Shown: piece by piece, positions 12,301 to 29,643 of the stretch
How the letters are laid out: the number at the start of each line of letters is the position of its first letter
Numbering within the stretch: the first letter of the stretch is position 1
Assembly: GCA_020200135.1 (NCBI GenBank)
Contig: JAIVJI010000096.1
Span: 11,670-60,118, forward strand
Source: Acidobacteriota bacterium
GTDB lineage: Bacteria; Acidobacteriota; Blastocatellia; Pyrinomonadales; Pyrinomonadaceae
DNA: 48,449 nt
Reading direction: 5' to 3'
Program-made: the position numbers and the translations under genes
Notes under the pieces: generated by a model
Databases searched by the model: none
What the model saw: only the letters and a program-made list of their open reading frames with translations
Told to the model about the DNA's origin: nothing

Positions 12301-12993
12301 CCGTCACGGCGACCGACGCCGAAGGATGCGCGGGTCGGCGCGCCTACTCCGTCAAGATCGTCTCGGACGACCCCTGCGGCGGCGTGGGCTTCCGCGCGGC
12401 GTCGAGTTTCGCGACGGGCGGCTTCCCCGGCTCCGTCGCGGTCGGGGATTTCAACCGCGACGGCAAGCCCGACATGGCCGTGGCGGCGAGGAATTACCCC
12501 GACCCAGGCCGCGTCGCCGTACTCCTCGGCAACGGCTTCGGCTCGTTCGGCGCGGCGACGAACTACGCGGCCGGCACCGCGCCGGTCTTCGTCGCGGCCG
12601 CAGACTTCAACGGCGACGGGAAGCTCGACCTGGCCACGGCCAACAACGAGTCGGCGAACGTCTCCGTCCTGCTGGGCAACGGCGACGGCACCTTCGGCGC
12701 GGCGACGAACTTCGGCGCCCCGGAGCCCATCGCCCTCGCCGTCGCGGACTTCGACGAGGACGGGAAGAGAGACATCGCCGTCGCCAACCGCTCCACGGGC
12801 AGCGTCTCCATCCTCAAGGGCAACGGCGACGGGAGCTTCGCGGCAGCCGTGAATGTCGCCGTCGCCGGCTACCACTTCGGCATCACGGCCGCCGACTTCA
12901 ACGGCGACGGCCACACGGACCTCGCCGTGCCTGACCTCACCGGCGGGAGCGTCCGCGTGCTGTTGGGCGACGGCGACGGCGGCTTCGGCGAAC

Positions 12994-21603
<8,610 letters not shown>

Positions 21604-21662
21604 CGTCCTGCCGGGGCGCGGTCGGCCGGCCTCCCATGACGCGCCGCGCGCCCGTCTCAATT

Positions 21663-21694
21663 AACCGGCCCCGCGTGCGGAGGGCTGGCCGGTT
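21663..21694 (+). terminator. weak hairpin after the giant gene
   Basis: Eight-base arms AACCGGCC (21663-21670) and GGCCGGTT (21687-21694) flank a 16-nt loop about 60 bp after the stop of the giant gene. There is no T-run after it, so factor-independent termination is doubtful. Confidence 0.35.
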
Positions 21695-21809
21695 GAGCCG
21701 CGAAAATTGATCTGGAATGAGGAAGGCCATCAACGGGCATGCCCGGAAGAGGCCGCCTGAACTTGACTTGAACTCCGCCCGCAGTGCGTCCGCCCTCTTC
21801 GCGGTCGCG

Positions 21810-21851
21810 CACGGTGACACTTAACAACCATTTAAGATTCCATTCACCGTG
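21810..21851 (+). promoter_or_regulatory. inverted repeat in the leader region of the TonB receptor gene
   Basis: CACGGTGA (21810-21817) and TCACCGTG (21844-21851) form a perfect inverted repeat bracketing a 26-bp segment that is unusually AT-rich for this window and could hold the promoter. The gap 21604-22026 contains no gene that I can support. The neighbouring winged-helix regulator (25822-26211) is a possible ligand; this is inference. Confidence 0.4.
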
Positions 21852-22015
21852 TCGTAATCAGTCTCTCGTAAGATTCATATCCGAGATGTCGCATGTCCCG
21901 CCCGGCGCGCGCCCACAAGGGGGGCCGGTGCGAGCCCCGCCCGCGGGCCCCTCGCGGGAGACGTCGGCTTCTACAACTGACCCTATCAAAACTGAAAACT
22001 TCGAGATGAATCCAC

Positions 22016-22026
22016 AGGAGAAGACT
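22016..22026 (+). promoter_or_regulatory. ribosome binding site of the TonB receptor
   Basis: AGGAG at 22016-22020 lies six bases before the ATG at 22027. This decides between that start and an in-frame ATG at 22006, which has no Shine-Dalgarno sequence at proper distance. Confidence 0.75.
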
Positions 22027-22452
22027 ATGCGACTCAGCAAGCGAGCCAACCACGGGGTGTGCCGCAGGGCGGTAAACGTCTGGCTGCTGCTCACCTGCCT
22101 CGGTGTCGGCCTGGCGCTGTCCCCGGCGCCCGCGCTGGCCCAGTCCGGCCCCTCGGGCACGCTGTCCGGCGTCGTGCAGGACCCCAACGACGCCGTAGTG
22201 TCCGGCGTCCGGGTGACGATCAGGAACACGGGGACGGGCCTGAGCCGTACGACCGTGACGAACGAAGAGGGGCGCTGGACGTTCCCGGCGCTGCCCGTCG
22301 GCACCTACGAACTCACCTATGAGGTCGCGAACTTCAAGACCCTGAAGAGGTCGAACGTGCAGGTTGAGGCCGGCCGAGCAGCTCGTGGCCGTGCCCACCT
22401 CGACCCGCAGCTTCACGCAGCTCCTCTCGGCCGAGGCGGGCGTCAACACTGA
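22027..22452 (+). CDS. Oar-like TonB-dependent receptor, 5' part (frame-broken near 22370)
   Basis: N-terminal part of an outer-membrane receptor. A signal peptide (hydrophobic VWLLLTCLGVGLAL, AxA-type site ALA before residue ~38) is followed by a carboxypeptidase-regulatory-like beta-sandwich (residues ~42-115: GTLSGVVQDPNDAVVSGVRV, then GTYELTYEVANFKTL). Near 22370, just after VQVEAG, the frame is lost; the remaining codons to 22452 are noise. The roughly 35-40 residues that normally lead from this domain into the plug are missing as well, so the lesion removes sequence and not just one base. Family role: TonB/ExbBD-driven uptake or outer-membrane protein handling; Oar-type members are frequent in Acidobacteriota and Myxococcota and their substrates are mostly unknown. 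Confidence 0.85.
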   Translation: MRLSKRANHGVCRRAVNVWLLLTCLGVGLALSPAPALAQSGPSGTLSGVVQDPNDAVVSGVRVTIRNTGTGLSRTTVTNEEGRWTFPALPVGTYELTYEVANFKTLKRSNVQVEAGRAARGRAHLDPQLHAAPLGRGGRQH

Positions 22453-25400
22453 CCTCTCGCCGGCGCTGACCAACGGCAACGGTAACCAGAGCCCTTCGGT
22501 TAACGGCACGCGCACGACCTCGACGAGCCTCTCCTTCAACGGCGTGGACGCGACCAACATCACGTCGAACGAGGGCTCGCTCAACAACAACATCGCGCCC
22601 GCGCCCGAGACGCTCTCCGAGGTCAAGCTCCAGACCTCACTCTACGACGCCTCGACGGGCAGGTCAGGCGGGGGCAACTTCCAGCTCATCACCAAGAGCG
22701 GGGACAACGAGTTCCACGGCTCGGGCTACCTCTACCTCCAGAACGAGAAGTTCAACGCCAACGACTTCTTCTTCAACAAGGACGGCATCGACCGCCCGAA
22801 GGCGCGGCGCAACGAGGGCGGCTTCACCATCGGCGGCCCCCTCGTCAAAGACCGCTTCTTCTTCTTCGGCGGGTACCAGCGGACGACGGCCGACACCGGC
22901 TTCGTCCCGACGGCCTCGTCCATCACGGTGCTGCCGCGGGCGCTCGCCCTCATCAGCGGCGAGCGCACGAAGGAGAACGTCTTCGACGCCTTCCGCGCCC
23001 TGAACCCCGGCATCACGGCCTCGATCCCTACGCCCGCTGCCATCTCCGACGTGGCGATTCGGCTCCTGAATCTGCGGAACCCGGCCACGGGCGACTTCGT
23101 CGTCGGGGCCCCGCGCGGCTCCAACGTCGTCGGCCGCGACGCGGACGTCGCAGGCTCGGTCGGCGGCAACCCCCTCATCCGCCAGCGCAACGTCTTCCCG
23201 GCCCGGTTCCGGCAGGACCAGTTCACCGTCAAGCTCGACGGGCGGCTCACCCCACAAAACACGCTGACGGGGACGCTCTTCTGGTCCGACTTTCCCGGCC
23301 TCGACCCGTTCCCCGACCCGGGCAGCCTGGCCTCGCCGTTCGTCCTGCGCCGCGCCGACCGCAACCGCACGCTGGCGATCTCCGACCAGCACGTCTCCGG
23401 CCCGCGCTTCATCAACGAGGCGAGGTTCGGCTTCTTCCTGCTCGACAACACGCGCCGCCTCGACGACCCGTTCCTCGCGATCACCAACGAGTCGGTCGGC
23501 ATCCCGAACCCGGCCGTGGCGTTCGACTCCAGCCCCTCGACGCTCCGGCTCGGCCACTACGTCGGCCGCCCCGGCACCCTCCTGGAGCGGTTCTCGTTCG
23601 GCGGCCCCAACGACTCTTTCAACGAGCGGCTTCAGAAGACGTTCAGCTTCGCCGACAACATGACGGCCGTCCTCGGTGACCACACGCTGCGATTCGGGGG
23701 CGAGTTCAAGCGCCACAGCTACGACACCAGCCTCCCGGAGGAGCAGGCCACGGAGTTCGAGAAGTACGACAACTTCACGCAGCTCCTGCGCGGCGTCGCC
23801 ACCGAGGCCGACACGCAGTTCGGCATCACGGGGAAGAGCTTCCGCTTCCGCGACCTCTCGGCCTACGTCGCCGACGACTGGAAGCTCGGCCGCAAGTTGA
23901 CGCTTAACCTGGGGCTGCGCTGGGAGTGGTTCGGCTGGCCGGAGGAGGTGAACGGGCGCATCGGCAACTTCGACCCCGCCCTCATCACCGACTTCGACAA
24001 TCCGCTGGGCGGCTTCATCGCCGCGTCGAACGCCCGGCCGACGGGCTTCGCCTCGGTCGACCAGGCCCTCGCGGCCACGGCCTCCGCCGGGACGAAGCAC
24101 ACGCTGAACGGGCAGGACCTGAACAACTTCGCGCCGCGCGTCGGCCTCGCCTACTCGCCATTCGGCGACAGCCGAATGGTGATCCGCGGCGGCTACGGCC
24201 TCTTCTATGACCGACCCAGCGCGGCCTTCATCAACACCGTCTTCAGCAACTACCCCTTCCTGCGCGAGGTCGAGGTGACGTTCCCCACCGGCGCCGTCCC
24301 GCTCACCACCGCCTTCTCGCAGCAGGACCCGAACTTCCCCTTCAACCGGTATCTGCCCAACCGCGTCGTCCGCACGGGCGGCGCCGCGGGGACGTATCAG
24401 ATTCGCGACAACACGAGCGTCACGCGCGGCGCCGACGGCACGCTCAACCCGACGGACCCGGCGACGGGGCAGCCCTTCCGGGGCAACATCGCCGAGACGT
24501 TCGAGTTCCGCGCCATCGACCGCAACCTGAAGACGCCCTTCGTCCACCAGTGGAACGTGGGCGTCCAGTACGAGCTGGCGAAGAATATGCTCTTCGAGGC
24601 GCGTTACGTCGGGACAAAGGGCGACAGGCTCTTGCAGGCCGTCTCCTTCGCGCAAGGCTACGACCTGAACGACCCCGCGACGCCCGACCTCATCTTCGAG
24701 CGGTTCAACCAGGCGTACGTCGCCGCCGGGAGTCCCAACGGCCCGCTCAACTCCGGGACGACCGCGAGGCAGAGGGGCGCGGGCCGCGCATTCGGCTTCG
24801 CCAACCCCGCGCTCGGCGGGCTGCTCGACTACAACCTGGCGAACGCCTCAGGCGCGGTCATCAGCTTCGAGGCGCGCTCGCCCTTCCTCGGCTTCGACGT
24901 GCCCGAAGCCATCCGGCTCGGCAACCACGCCGACTCGGTCTACCACTCCGGCCAGTTCAGCCTGACTAAGAGGTTCTCGCGGGGGACGCAGTTCAACGCC
25001 GCCTACACGTGGTCGAAGTCCATCGACACCAGCTCGGCCGACCCGGGCTCGACGGCCGGCGGCGGAAAGCCCGACCTGCCGAACGTCGGCTTCACGGCGC
25101 AGGGCAACGCCTTCGACCTCAGCTCGAACCGCGCCGTCTCCGACTTCGACCGCCCGCACCGCTTCAGTGCCAGCTTCGTCCTCGACGTTCCGACCTTCGG
25201 CTCGTCCTCGAAGTTCCTGACGGGCTGGCAGCTCTCCGGCTTCGCCCAGGTGCAGTCGGGCGTGCCCTACTCGATCTTCTCGCCCGAGGTGACGGTCGGG
25301 ACGGCGTCGCAGTACGGCAACACGCGCCTCGGCTCGGGCGGCCTCTACCGCCTCGCCTTCGGGCGGCCGAGCCTTTGCGGGTCGCTCGACCAACTGAGGC

Positions 25401-25744
25401 AGGCGGGCTCCGACCCGACCGAGCGGGCTTTCGACGCCTCGGCGCTCTGCTCGCCGCTCTCGCCGGCGGGCGGCTACCCGAATAACCGCGGTTTCGGCAG
25501 CCTCGGCCGCAACACCCTGCGCGGCCTGTGGCAGAAGCGCTTCGACATGGGGCTCTCGAAGAAGACCAACCTCACCGAGCGCGTCGGACTCGAGCTGCGG
25601 TGGGACGTCTTCAACGTCTTCAACAACGTCAACTTCGCCACGCCGAACAACGTCATCGGCGAGGCGGGGAGCGACTTCGGCAAGATCACCGACACGGTCG
25701 GCGGGCCGCGCGTGATGCAGTTCGGTCTCAAGTTGAAGTTCTAA
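22373..25744 (+). CDS. Oar-like TonB-dependent receptor, plug and beta-barrel, 3' part
   Basis: Continuation of the gene starting at 22027, resuming at AEQLVAVPTSTRSFTQLL near 22373. The plug shows the group's conserved NGTRTTSTSLSFNGVDAT and ETLSEVKLQTSLYDASTGRS segments (~22500-22670), followed by GGGNFQLITKSGDNEFHGS. The rest is a large barrel with alternating aromatic strands and typical phrases (NNFAPRVGLAYSPF, VIRGGYGLFYDRPS). It ends MQFGLKLKF with a C-terminal aromatic residue, as expected for an outer-membrane barrel. Apart from the 5' lesion the barrel looks intact. If the frame break is real the receptor is non-functional; if it is an artefact this is an ordinary Oar-like receptor of about 1,270-1,280 residues. 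The winged-helix gene 77 bp downstream may be cotranscribed. Confidence 0.87.
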   Translation, partial: AEQLVAVPTSTRSFTQLLSAEAGVNTDLSPALTNGNGNQSPSVNGTRTTSTSLSFNGVDATNITSNEGSLNNNIAPAPETLSEVKLQTSLYDASTGRSGGGNFQLITKSGDNEFHGSGYLYLQNEKFNANDFFFNKDGIDRPKARRNEGGFTIGGPLVKDRFFFFGGYQRTTADTGFVPTASSITVLPRALALISGERTKENVFDAFRALNPGITASIPTPAAISDVAIRLLNLRNPATGDFVVGAPRGSNVVGRDADVAGSVGGNPLIRQRNVFPARFRQDQFTVKLDGRLTPQNTLTGTLFWSDFPGLDPFPDPGSLASPFVLRRADRNRTLAISDQHVSGPRFINEARFGFFLLDNTRRLDDPFLAITNESVGIPNPAVAFDSSPSTLRLGHYVGRPGTLLERFSFGGPNDSFNERLQKTFSFADNMTAVLGDHTLRFGGEFKRHSYDTSLPEEQATEFEKYDNFTQLLRGVATEADTQFGITGKSFRFRDLSAYVADDWKLGRKLTLNLGLRWEWFGWPEEVNGRIGNFDPALITDFDNPLGGFIAASNARPTGFASVDQALAATASAGTKHTLNGQDLNNFAPRVGLAYSPFGDSRMVIRGGYGLFYDRPSAAFINTVFSNYPFLREVEVTFPTGAVPLTTAFSQQDPNFPFNRYLPNRVVRTGGAAGTYQIRDNTSVTRGADGTLNPTDPATGQPFRGNIAETFEFRAIDRNLKTPFVHQWNVGVQYELAKNMLFEARYVGTKGDRLLQAVSFAQGYDLNDPATPDLIFERFNQAYVAAGSPNGPLNSGTTARQRGAGRAFGFANPALGGLLDYNLANASGAVISFEARSPFLGFDVPEAIRLGNHADSVYHSGQFSLTKRFSRGTQFNAAYTWSKSIDTSSADPGSTAGGGKPDLPNVGFTAQGNAFDLSSNRAVSDFDRPHRFSASFVLDVPTFGSSSKFLTGWQLSGFAQVQSGVPYSIFSPEVTVGTASQYGNTRLGSGGLYRLAFGRPSLCGSLDQLRQAGSDPTERAFDASALCSPLSPAGGYPNNRGFGSLGRNTLRGLWQKRFDMGLSKKTNLTERVGLELRWDVFNVFNNVNFATPNNVIGEAGSDFGKITDTVGGPRVMQFGLKLKF

Positions 25745-25821
25745 CCCGCGGGGCGACGAACACACGACGGTGCGTCCAGGCACGACCCGCGTCGACGCCC
25801 TTGCCACAGACTGACACTCGC

Positions 25822-26211
25822 ATGATCGAACGGACGCTAATGACGGCCAGGACGACGCCGGACGAGGAAGGGGCAGGCTCTTTCCGCGCGGGCGGGGAGG
25901 ACGAAGTCTACGACGACGGGCACCTGCGAGTAGAGCACAACAACTATTATGTGGCCTGCCGCGCCGGGCGGATGCGGCTCACCCGCCTCGAGTTCCTGCT
26001 CTTGTCGAGGCTCGTCCGCAGCCCCGACCGCGTCGTGAAGTCCGAAGAGCTGTGGGAGTACGCCTGGGGGGAGGCGAGGCCCTACAACCCCGGGAGCCTA
26101 CACGTACACATGTACCGCCTGCGCAAGCAGTGCGGCCCGTCCGGCGTCCGCATCAGGAGTATGCCCCACGTCGGTTATAGCATCTCGCCCGGGCGCTGCC
26201 GCCAGGATTGA
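25822..26211 (+). CDS. stand-alone winged-helix (OmpR/PhoB-type) DNA-binding protein
   Basis: A 129-residue protein with an acidic lead of ~30 residues and then a single trans_reg_C winged helix (residues ~33-125). The recognition helix lies around PGSLHVHMYRLRKQ and the wing near IRSMPHVGYSI. It lacks a receiver domain, so it is not a normal response regulator; ligand-free or partner-controlled DNA binding is inferred. The ATG at 25822 was chosen as the first start after the receptor stop; an internal ATG at 25840 is possible. It lies 77 bp after the TonB receptor on the same strand and is followed by a strong terminator, so receptor and regulator probably form one unit. Target unknown; the receptor promoter is a guess. 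Confidence 0.8.
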   Translation: MIERTLMTARTTPDEEGAGSFRAGGEDEVYDDGHLRVEHNNYYVACRAGRMRLTRLEFLLLSRLVRSPDRVVKSEELWEYAWGEARPYNPGSLHVHMYRLRKQCGPSGVRIRSMPHVGYSISPGRCRQD

Positions 26212-26231
26212 CTTCGGCCGCGCGGCGAACT

Positions 26232-26263
26232 CCGGGCGGCCCGGCATGAGCCGGGCCGCCCGG
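26232..26263 (+). terminator. strong intrinsic terminator after the winged-helix gene
   Basis: A perfect 14-bp GC stem (26232-26245 with 26250-26263) and a 4-nt loop ATGA, followed by CCCTTTCC. It sits 21 bp after the stop and lies between genes that converge (winged-helix + and permease -). Confidence 0.8.
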
Positions 26264-26328
26264 CCCTTTCCAGCTAACCCCGCTGGATTTCGGCTGGTCG
26301 CCGACACTTCAACCCCCAGCCCATTGCC

Positions 26329-26348
26329 CCGCGCCCTTCGGGGCGCGG
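26329..26348. other. UUCG-type hairpin in the convergent gap
   Basis: CCGCGCCC TTCG GGGCGCGG forms an 8-bp stem with a TTCG tetraloop when read on the plus strand. No T-run follows on either strand. It may help stop transcription between the convergent units or stabilise an RNA end. Confidence 0.4.
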
Positions 26349-26387
26349 ACGACCTCCACTGCCGTCGAGCCCGTTGCGTAATAACGA

Positions 26388-26558
26388 CTACGTCCGAGTT
26401 TCCCGCATCTTCGGCGGCGCAAGGGCGGGCTGCGTCTGCGGTATTACCAATCTTCGGCGACGCATTTCGCGCCACACGATGAAGCGCGCGATACACAGGG
26501 ACGAGCAGAGCCGGAGGTCGCCGGCCGTCACTTCGATGGCGTGAACGAGTCTCTTCAC
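26388..26558 (-). CDS. possible small protein after the permease gene
   Basis: A GTG at 26556-26558, with GAGGGG a few bases upstream, opens a 56-codon frame just after the permease stop (26566-26568). The first half has GC-rich third positions and reads MKRLVHAIEVTAGDLRL; the second half is arginine/proline-rich. I recognise no family. It could be chance; synteny in relatives would decide. Confidence 0.25.
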   Translation of the reverse strand: MKRLVHAIEVTAGDLRLCSSLCIARFIVWREMRRRRLVIPQTQPALAPPKMRETRT

Positions 26559-26565
26559 GCGCCCC

Positions 26566-28563
26566 TCACCCCCCAACGTGAATCGCCGGCCGACGCTCGG
26601 GGTCGGGCTCGACCTGGCGCAGTATCTCGTGCGTGATGGGTGCGGTGTCTCCCTCGCCGAAGGCGACATACCGCACCATGTATTGCAGCGGGTTGCCCTC
26701 GCTCCAGCCGAAGTAGGCGTGGGGGATTTTCCCGCTCGTGTCACGCAGGTAGAGCATGAAGGCCGCGATGGCGTTCGGCACCGCCGGGCTCTCCGCGCGC
26801 AGCACGCGGTGACCCTCAACGTCGACGCCCTGGACCTCGAGCACGCCGGAGAACTCCGAGGCGTCGCCCGGCTTAACCTCGAAGAAGAGGACGGGGTCCC
26901 GCGTCGGGATGTGATTGTCCAGGCGCTTCTCCCTCTCTTTGGCGCGGTATTCACTGGCGTCCCCCGTGTCGCGGCGGTTAGCCACGATGCGGATTTGACT
27001 GCCCTTGCTCACCAGCTCGCTAATAAACCTCCGCGCCGTCTCGTCCAACTCGATCCTGTCCACGCGCAGCTCGGTCGTGCGCCAGATTCTCGACATGAAC
27101 GAGGCGGCGACTATGGCGAGGATGAAGAACGAGGCGATCTTGATGCCCTCCGGGCGCTCGTGAATGTTCTGGACGGTCGTGTAGAAGAAGACGAGAGAGA
27201 TGAGCAGGAAGGGGATCCAGACCTTCCCCCTTCTCCGGGCCGAAAGCGAGACGGCGATGGCCGCCGAGCTCATCAGGACGAGCACGCCCGTGGCGTACGC
27301 GCCCCCCTGCGCCTCGACGTCCGCGTCGAAGACGACCGTCACCACGACCGCGACCACCGTGTAGATGAGCACGAGCGGCCTGTTAGCCCGCGCCCAGGTC
27401 GGGGCCATGCCGTAGCGCGGCAGGTAGCGCGGCACGATGTTCAAAAGGCCGGCCAGCGCCGACGCCCCGGCGAACCAGAGGATGGCGATGGTGCTCAGGT
27501 CGTAGAGCGTGCCGAAGGCGTTCCCGAAGAACTCGTAGGCGAGGAAGGCGAGGGCGCGGCCGTAAGCCTTCCCGCCGGCGTGCCCGCCGGGCGGCGGCGC
27601 GGCGAACTCGTGCGGCGGGATGAGGGTCGCGGTCACGAAACTACTCGTGATCAGCATCACGCTCATGATGAGCGCGGCCGAAGTCAGCAGTTTTTTCGTG
27701 TTGCGGACACGCCCCGCCGGGCGCTTGGCCTCGTCGCCGGCGTCGCCTTTGACCAGCGGCATGACGGCGACGCCCGTCTCGAACCCGGAAAGGCCGAGCG
27801 CCAGCTTCGGGAACAGCAGCAGCGCGATGGCAATCACCATCAGGGGGTTGCCGCCCACCCCCGGCCCGTTGAAGAGCGCGTCCTTCCAGCGCGGCAGCAC
27901 CTCCGGGTGGAGCGCCATCTCGTAGAGGCCGCGCCCGACGGTGATCAGGTTGAGCAGAAGGTAGGCGGCGACCAGGAGGACCGCGATCCCGATCGCCTCC
28001 TTAAAGCCCTTGAGAAATACCGCCCCTAACAGCGTGATTAGCGCGATCGTGACGCCGACGCGGTGCTCCAGGAAGTGGGGCGTGTACGGGTTCTCCAGGA
28101 TGTGGGCGGTGGCGTCCGCGGCCGAGAGCGTGATGGTGATGATGAAGTCGGTCGCCACGAACCCGAGGAGCACCAGCACGAAGAGCTTGCCCTTCCAGCG
28201 CGGGAGCAGGTGTTCGAGCATGGAAATGGAGCCCTCGCCGTGCGGGCTTTCCTCGGCTACCCGGCGGTAGATCGGCAGCGCGCCGAAGAGCGTCAGGAGC
28301 ACCAGCACGAGCGTGGCGACGGGCGAGAGCGCCCCGGCGGCGAGGAAGGCGATGCCCGGCTGGTAGCCGAGCGTCGAGAAATAGTCCACGCCCGTCAGGC
28401 ACATCACCTTCCACCAGGGGTGCTCGTGGTGTCTGCCTTCCGGCTCGTGCGGCCCCTCGGGCGTCTGCGTCTCGTGGAGCCCTTTGAACAGCCAACGCTT
28501 GAGGCGACCCCGGCTGTTAAGTCGGCTCCCCGAGCCCCGTCCCATAGCCTTCACAGTTGCCAT
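26566..28563 (-). CDS. APC-superfamily permease, probable K+ transporter
   Basis: A 665-residue membrane protein. After a ~50-residue hydrophilic, His-rich lead come the conserved [16 protein letters not shown] segment and about 12-13 hydrophobic helices (residues ~55-505), then a ~150-residue soluble C-terminal domain with beta/alpha character. This plan matches APC transporters usually labelled amino-acid permeases. The sequence alone does not give the substrate. Potassium is inferred from context: a KdpDE-like system lies immediately upstream, its type of operator precedes the gene, and the leader holds a c-di-AMP riboswitch, an RNA class strongly tied to K+ and osmolyte transport genes (KimA, Ktr, Kup). 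The start ATG (28561-28563) follows GTAAAGGATC, a usable ribosome site. It is the only gene of its transcript unless the small frame at 26388 is real. Confidence 0.87.
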   Translation of the reverse strand: MATVKAMGRGSGSRLNSRGRLKRWLFKGLHETQTPEGPHEPEGRHHEHPWWKVMCLTGVDYFSTLGYQPGIAFLAAGALSPVATLVLVLLTLFGALPIYRRVAEESPHGEGSISMLEHLLPRWKGKLFVLVLLGFVATDFIITITLSAADATAHILENPYTPHFLEHRVGVTIALITLLGAVFLKGFKEAIGIAVLLVAAYLLLNLITVGRGLYEMALHPEVLPRWKDALFNGPGVGGNPLMVIAIALLLFPKLALGLSGFETGVAVMPLVKGDAGDEAKRPAGRVRNTKKLLTSAALIMSVMLITSSFVTATLIPPHEFAAPPPGGHAGGKAYGRALAFLAYEFFGNAFGTLYDLSTIAILWFAGASALAGLLNIVPRYLPRYGMAPTWARANRPLVLIYTVVAVVVTVVFDADVEAQGGAYATGVLVLMSSAAIAVSLSARRRGKVWIPFLLISLVFFYTTVQNIHERPEGIKIASFFILAIVAASFMSRIWRTTELRVDRIELDETARRFISELVSKGSQIRIVANRRDTGDASEYRAKEREKRLDNHIPTRDPVLFFEVKPGDASEFSGVLEVQGVDVEGHRVLRAESPAVPNAIAAFMLYLRDTSGKIPHAYFGWSEGNPLQYMVRYVAFGEGDTAPITHEILRQVEPDPERRPAIHVGG

Positions 28564-28605
28564 GATCCTTTACCCCGCCGTCCCCGACGCTGTCCGCCCT
28601 GCGTG

Positions 28606-28643
28606 AAACAGAAAGAGGCGCGGGGCGATATGCCCCGCGCCTC
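28606..28643 (-). terminator. intrinsic terminator in the permease leader (riboswitch expression platform)
   Basis: On the minus strand a perfect 12-bp stem (GAGGCGCGGGGC, 28643-28632; partner 28626-28615) with a 5-nt loop is followed directly by TTTCTGTTT (28614-28606). It lies 37 nt after the c-di-AMP aptamer and about 43 nt before the permease ATG, the position expected for a transcription off-switch. On the plus strand no T-run follows. Confidence 0.88.
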
Positions 28644-28678
28644 CGAAAACCAATCGCGGACAGGTGCCCTTCCAAACA

Positions 28679-28848
28679 GAGCCTACGAGGTTAGCTGTCG
28701 GGCTCGGACTAGGAAGTGTCCTACACGAAGGAGGCAACAAAGCCCCTTCATGATTCGCCCCGTGCCGCGCCCGGCAGGGCGCTGGCGGTGGTTCCCCCGC
28801 GCCGCCCGTCCCGCGCCGGCTCGGGCGCGGCGGGCGACTTCGGCAGAC
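28679..28848 (-). promoter_or_regulatory. c-di-AMP riboswitch (ydaO/yuaA class)
   Basis: Read on the minus strand the leader contains the class signature blocks in order: GCCGAA (from 28844), a long variable GC stem, GGGGGAACCA (~28799-28790), GGGGCGAAT (~28760-28752), a variable hairpin region, and near the 3' end CCGAGCCC followed by GACAGCTAACCTCGTAGGC (28699-28681). The last block is the most conserved part of ydaO-type aptamers. The terminator follows at 28643. In characterised members c-di-AMP binding favours termination, so high c-di-AMP (K+ replete) would shut off the permease. Recognition is from remembered consensus, not from a covariance-model search. Confidence 0.92.
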
Positions 28849-28850
28849 AG

Positions 28851-28920
28851 ATTGTCAACGTCCGGATGGTAACCCCCGGCGCGTAAGGATTGCGTAAAGG
28901 GTTTATAAAAAGTTTGTAAA
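28851..28920 (-). promoter_or_regulatory. kdpE box: KdpE-type operator (four 11-bp direct repeats) and -10 candidate
   Basis: On the minus strand TTTACA (28920-28915), TTTATA (28909-28904), TTTACG (28898-28893) and CTTACG (28887-28882) are spaced exactly 11 bp, one helical turn, as expected for tandem dimers of an OmpR/PhoB/KdpE-family regulator. The T-rich character resembles the E. coli kdpFABC operator. About 25 bp downstream GACAAT (28856-28851) is a -10 candidate with no good -35, consistent with an activator-dependent promoter whose transcript would start just before the riboswitch. The operator begins 22 bp after the kdpE stop codon. Confidence 0.8.
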
Positions 28921-28941
28921 GGCGGGACCCGGGGCGGCTCT

Positions 28942-29643
28942 TTAGGAGTCGGGGTTAAAGCGGTAGCCGACCCACGGCTCGGTGAGGAGGTAACGCGGTG
29001 AGGATGGGTTCGGCTCGATCTTCTTGCGGAGCTGGCCGACGAAGACGCGCAGGTACTCGCCCTGCTCCGTGTAATTGCTGCCCCAGACCGCGCCGAGCAG
29101 CGTGTGGTGTGTGAGGACCTTGCCGGCGTTCTGCACGAAGTGCACGAGCAGGTCGTACTCTTTGGGCGTGAGGTGGACTTGCGTCCCGCGCACGAAGACG
29201 ACGCGACCTTCGAGGTCGACGCGGAAATCCCCGACCTCCAGCACCGCCGGCGCGACTTCACTCCTGGGTGACGCCGCCGCCCGCCGCAGTTGGGCGCGCA
29301 CGCGCGCCAGCAGCTCGTCCATCCCGAAGGGCTTAGTCACGTAGTCGTCGGCGCCGGAGTCCAGCGCCTCGACCTTCGTCTTCTCCTCGCCACGCACCGA
29401 GAGGATGATGATCGGTATGTGCGAGATTTCGCGAAGGCGTCGGCACAGCCCCAGCCCGTCCAGATTCGGCATCGAGAGGTCTGTCACGACGAGGTCCGGG
29501 TGCCAGTCGCTAAAAGTCTCGAGCGCCGAGAGGCCGTCGGCGGCGACGCGCACGTCGTACCCGTGTGTCTTCAGTCCCGTACGCAGGACGCGCCCGATCT
29601 GCGGCTCGTCGTCGACTACGAGGATGCGCGGCTGCTGACTCAT
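28942..29643 (-). CDS. kdpE: KdpE-like response regulator
   Basis: A 233-residue OmpR-family regulator. Receiver (1-120): acidic pair D11-D12 (VVDDE), phospho-acceptor D55 (VVTDLSMPN), conserved lysine K104 (VTKPFG). Winged-helix effector (~135-230): LTPKEYDLLVHFVQNAGKVLT, recognition helix EYLRVFVGQLRKKIE, ending WVGYRFNPDS. The phrasing is close to KdpE, including the YLRVFVGQLRKKIE helix. Its ATG overlaps the stop of the sensor kinase gene by 4 bp (29640-29643), so the two are translationally coupled. The next gene on this strand is the permease, preceded by four 11-bp repeats that this protein most likely binds. No kdpFABC genes are in the window. Confidence 0.92.
   Translation of the reverse strand: MSQQPRILVVDDEPQIGRVLRTGLKTHGYDVRVAADGLSALETFSDWHPDLVVTDLSMPNLDGLGLCRRLREISHIPIIILSVRGEEKTKVEALDSGADDYVTKPFGMDELLARVRAQLRRAAASPRSEVAPAVLEVGDFRVDLEGRVVFVRGTQVHLTPKEYDLLVHFVQNAGKVLTHHTLLGAVWGSNYTEQGEYLRVFVGQLRKKIEPNPSSPRYLLTEPWVGYRFNPDS

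Noticed and set aside
22664..24655. A 663-codon minus-strand open frame inside the TonB receptor.
   Set aside because: Shadow of the barrel-coding strand; no signal or domain.
28853..28858. TTGACA on the minus strand as the -35 box of the permease promoter.
   Set aside because: No -10 box lies at suitable distance downstream and the transcript would start inside the aptamer; the overlapping GACAAT works better as a -10.
28063..28872. A plus-strand frame crossing the permease 5' end, terminator and riboswitch.
   Set aside because: It covers structured RNA elements and the permease antisense; the protein is low-complexity and has no family.
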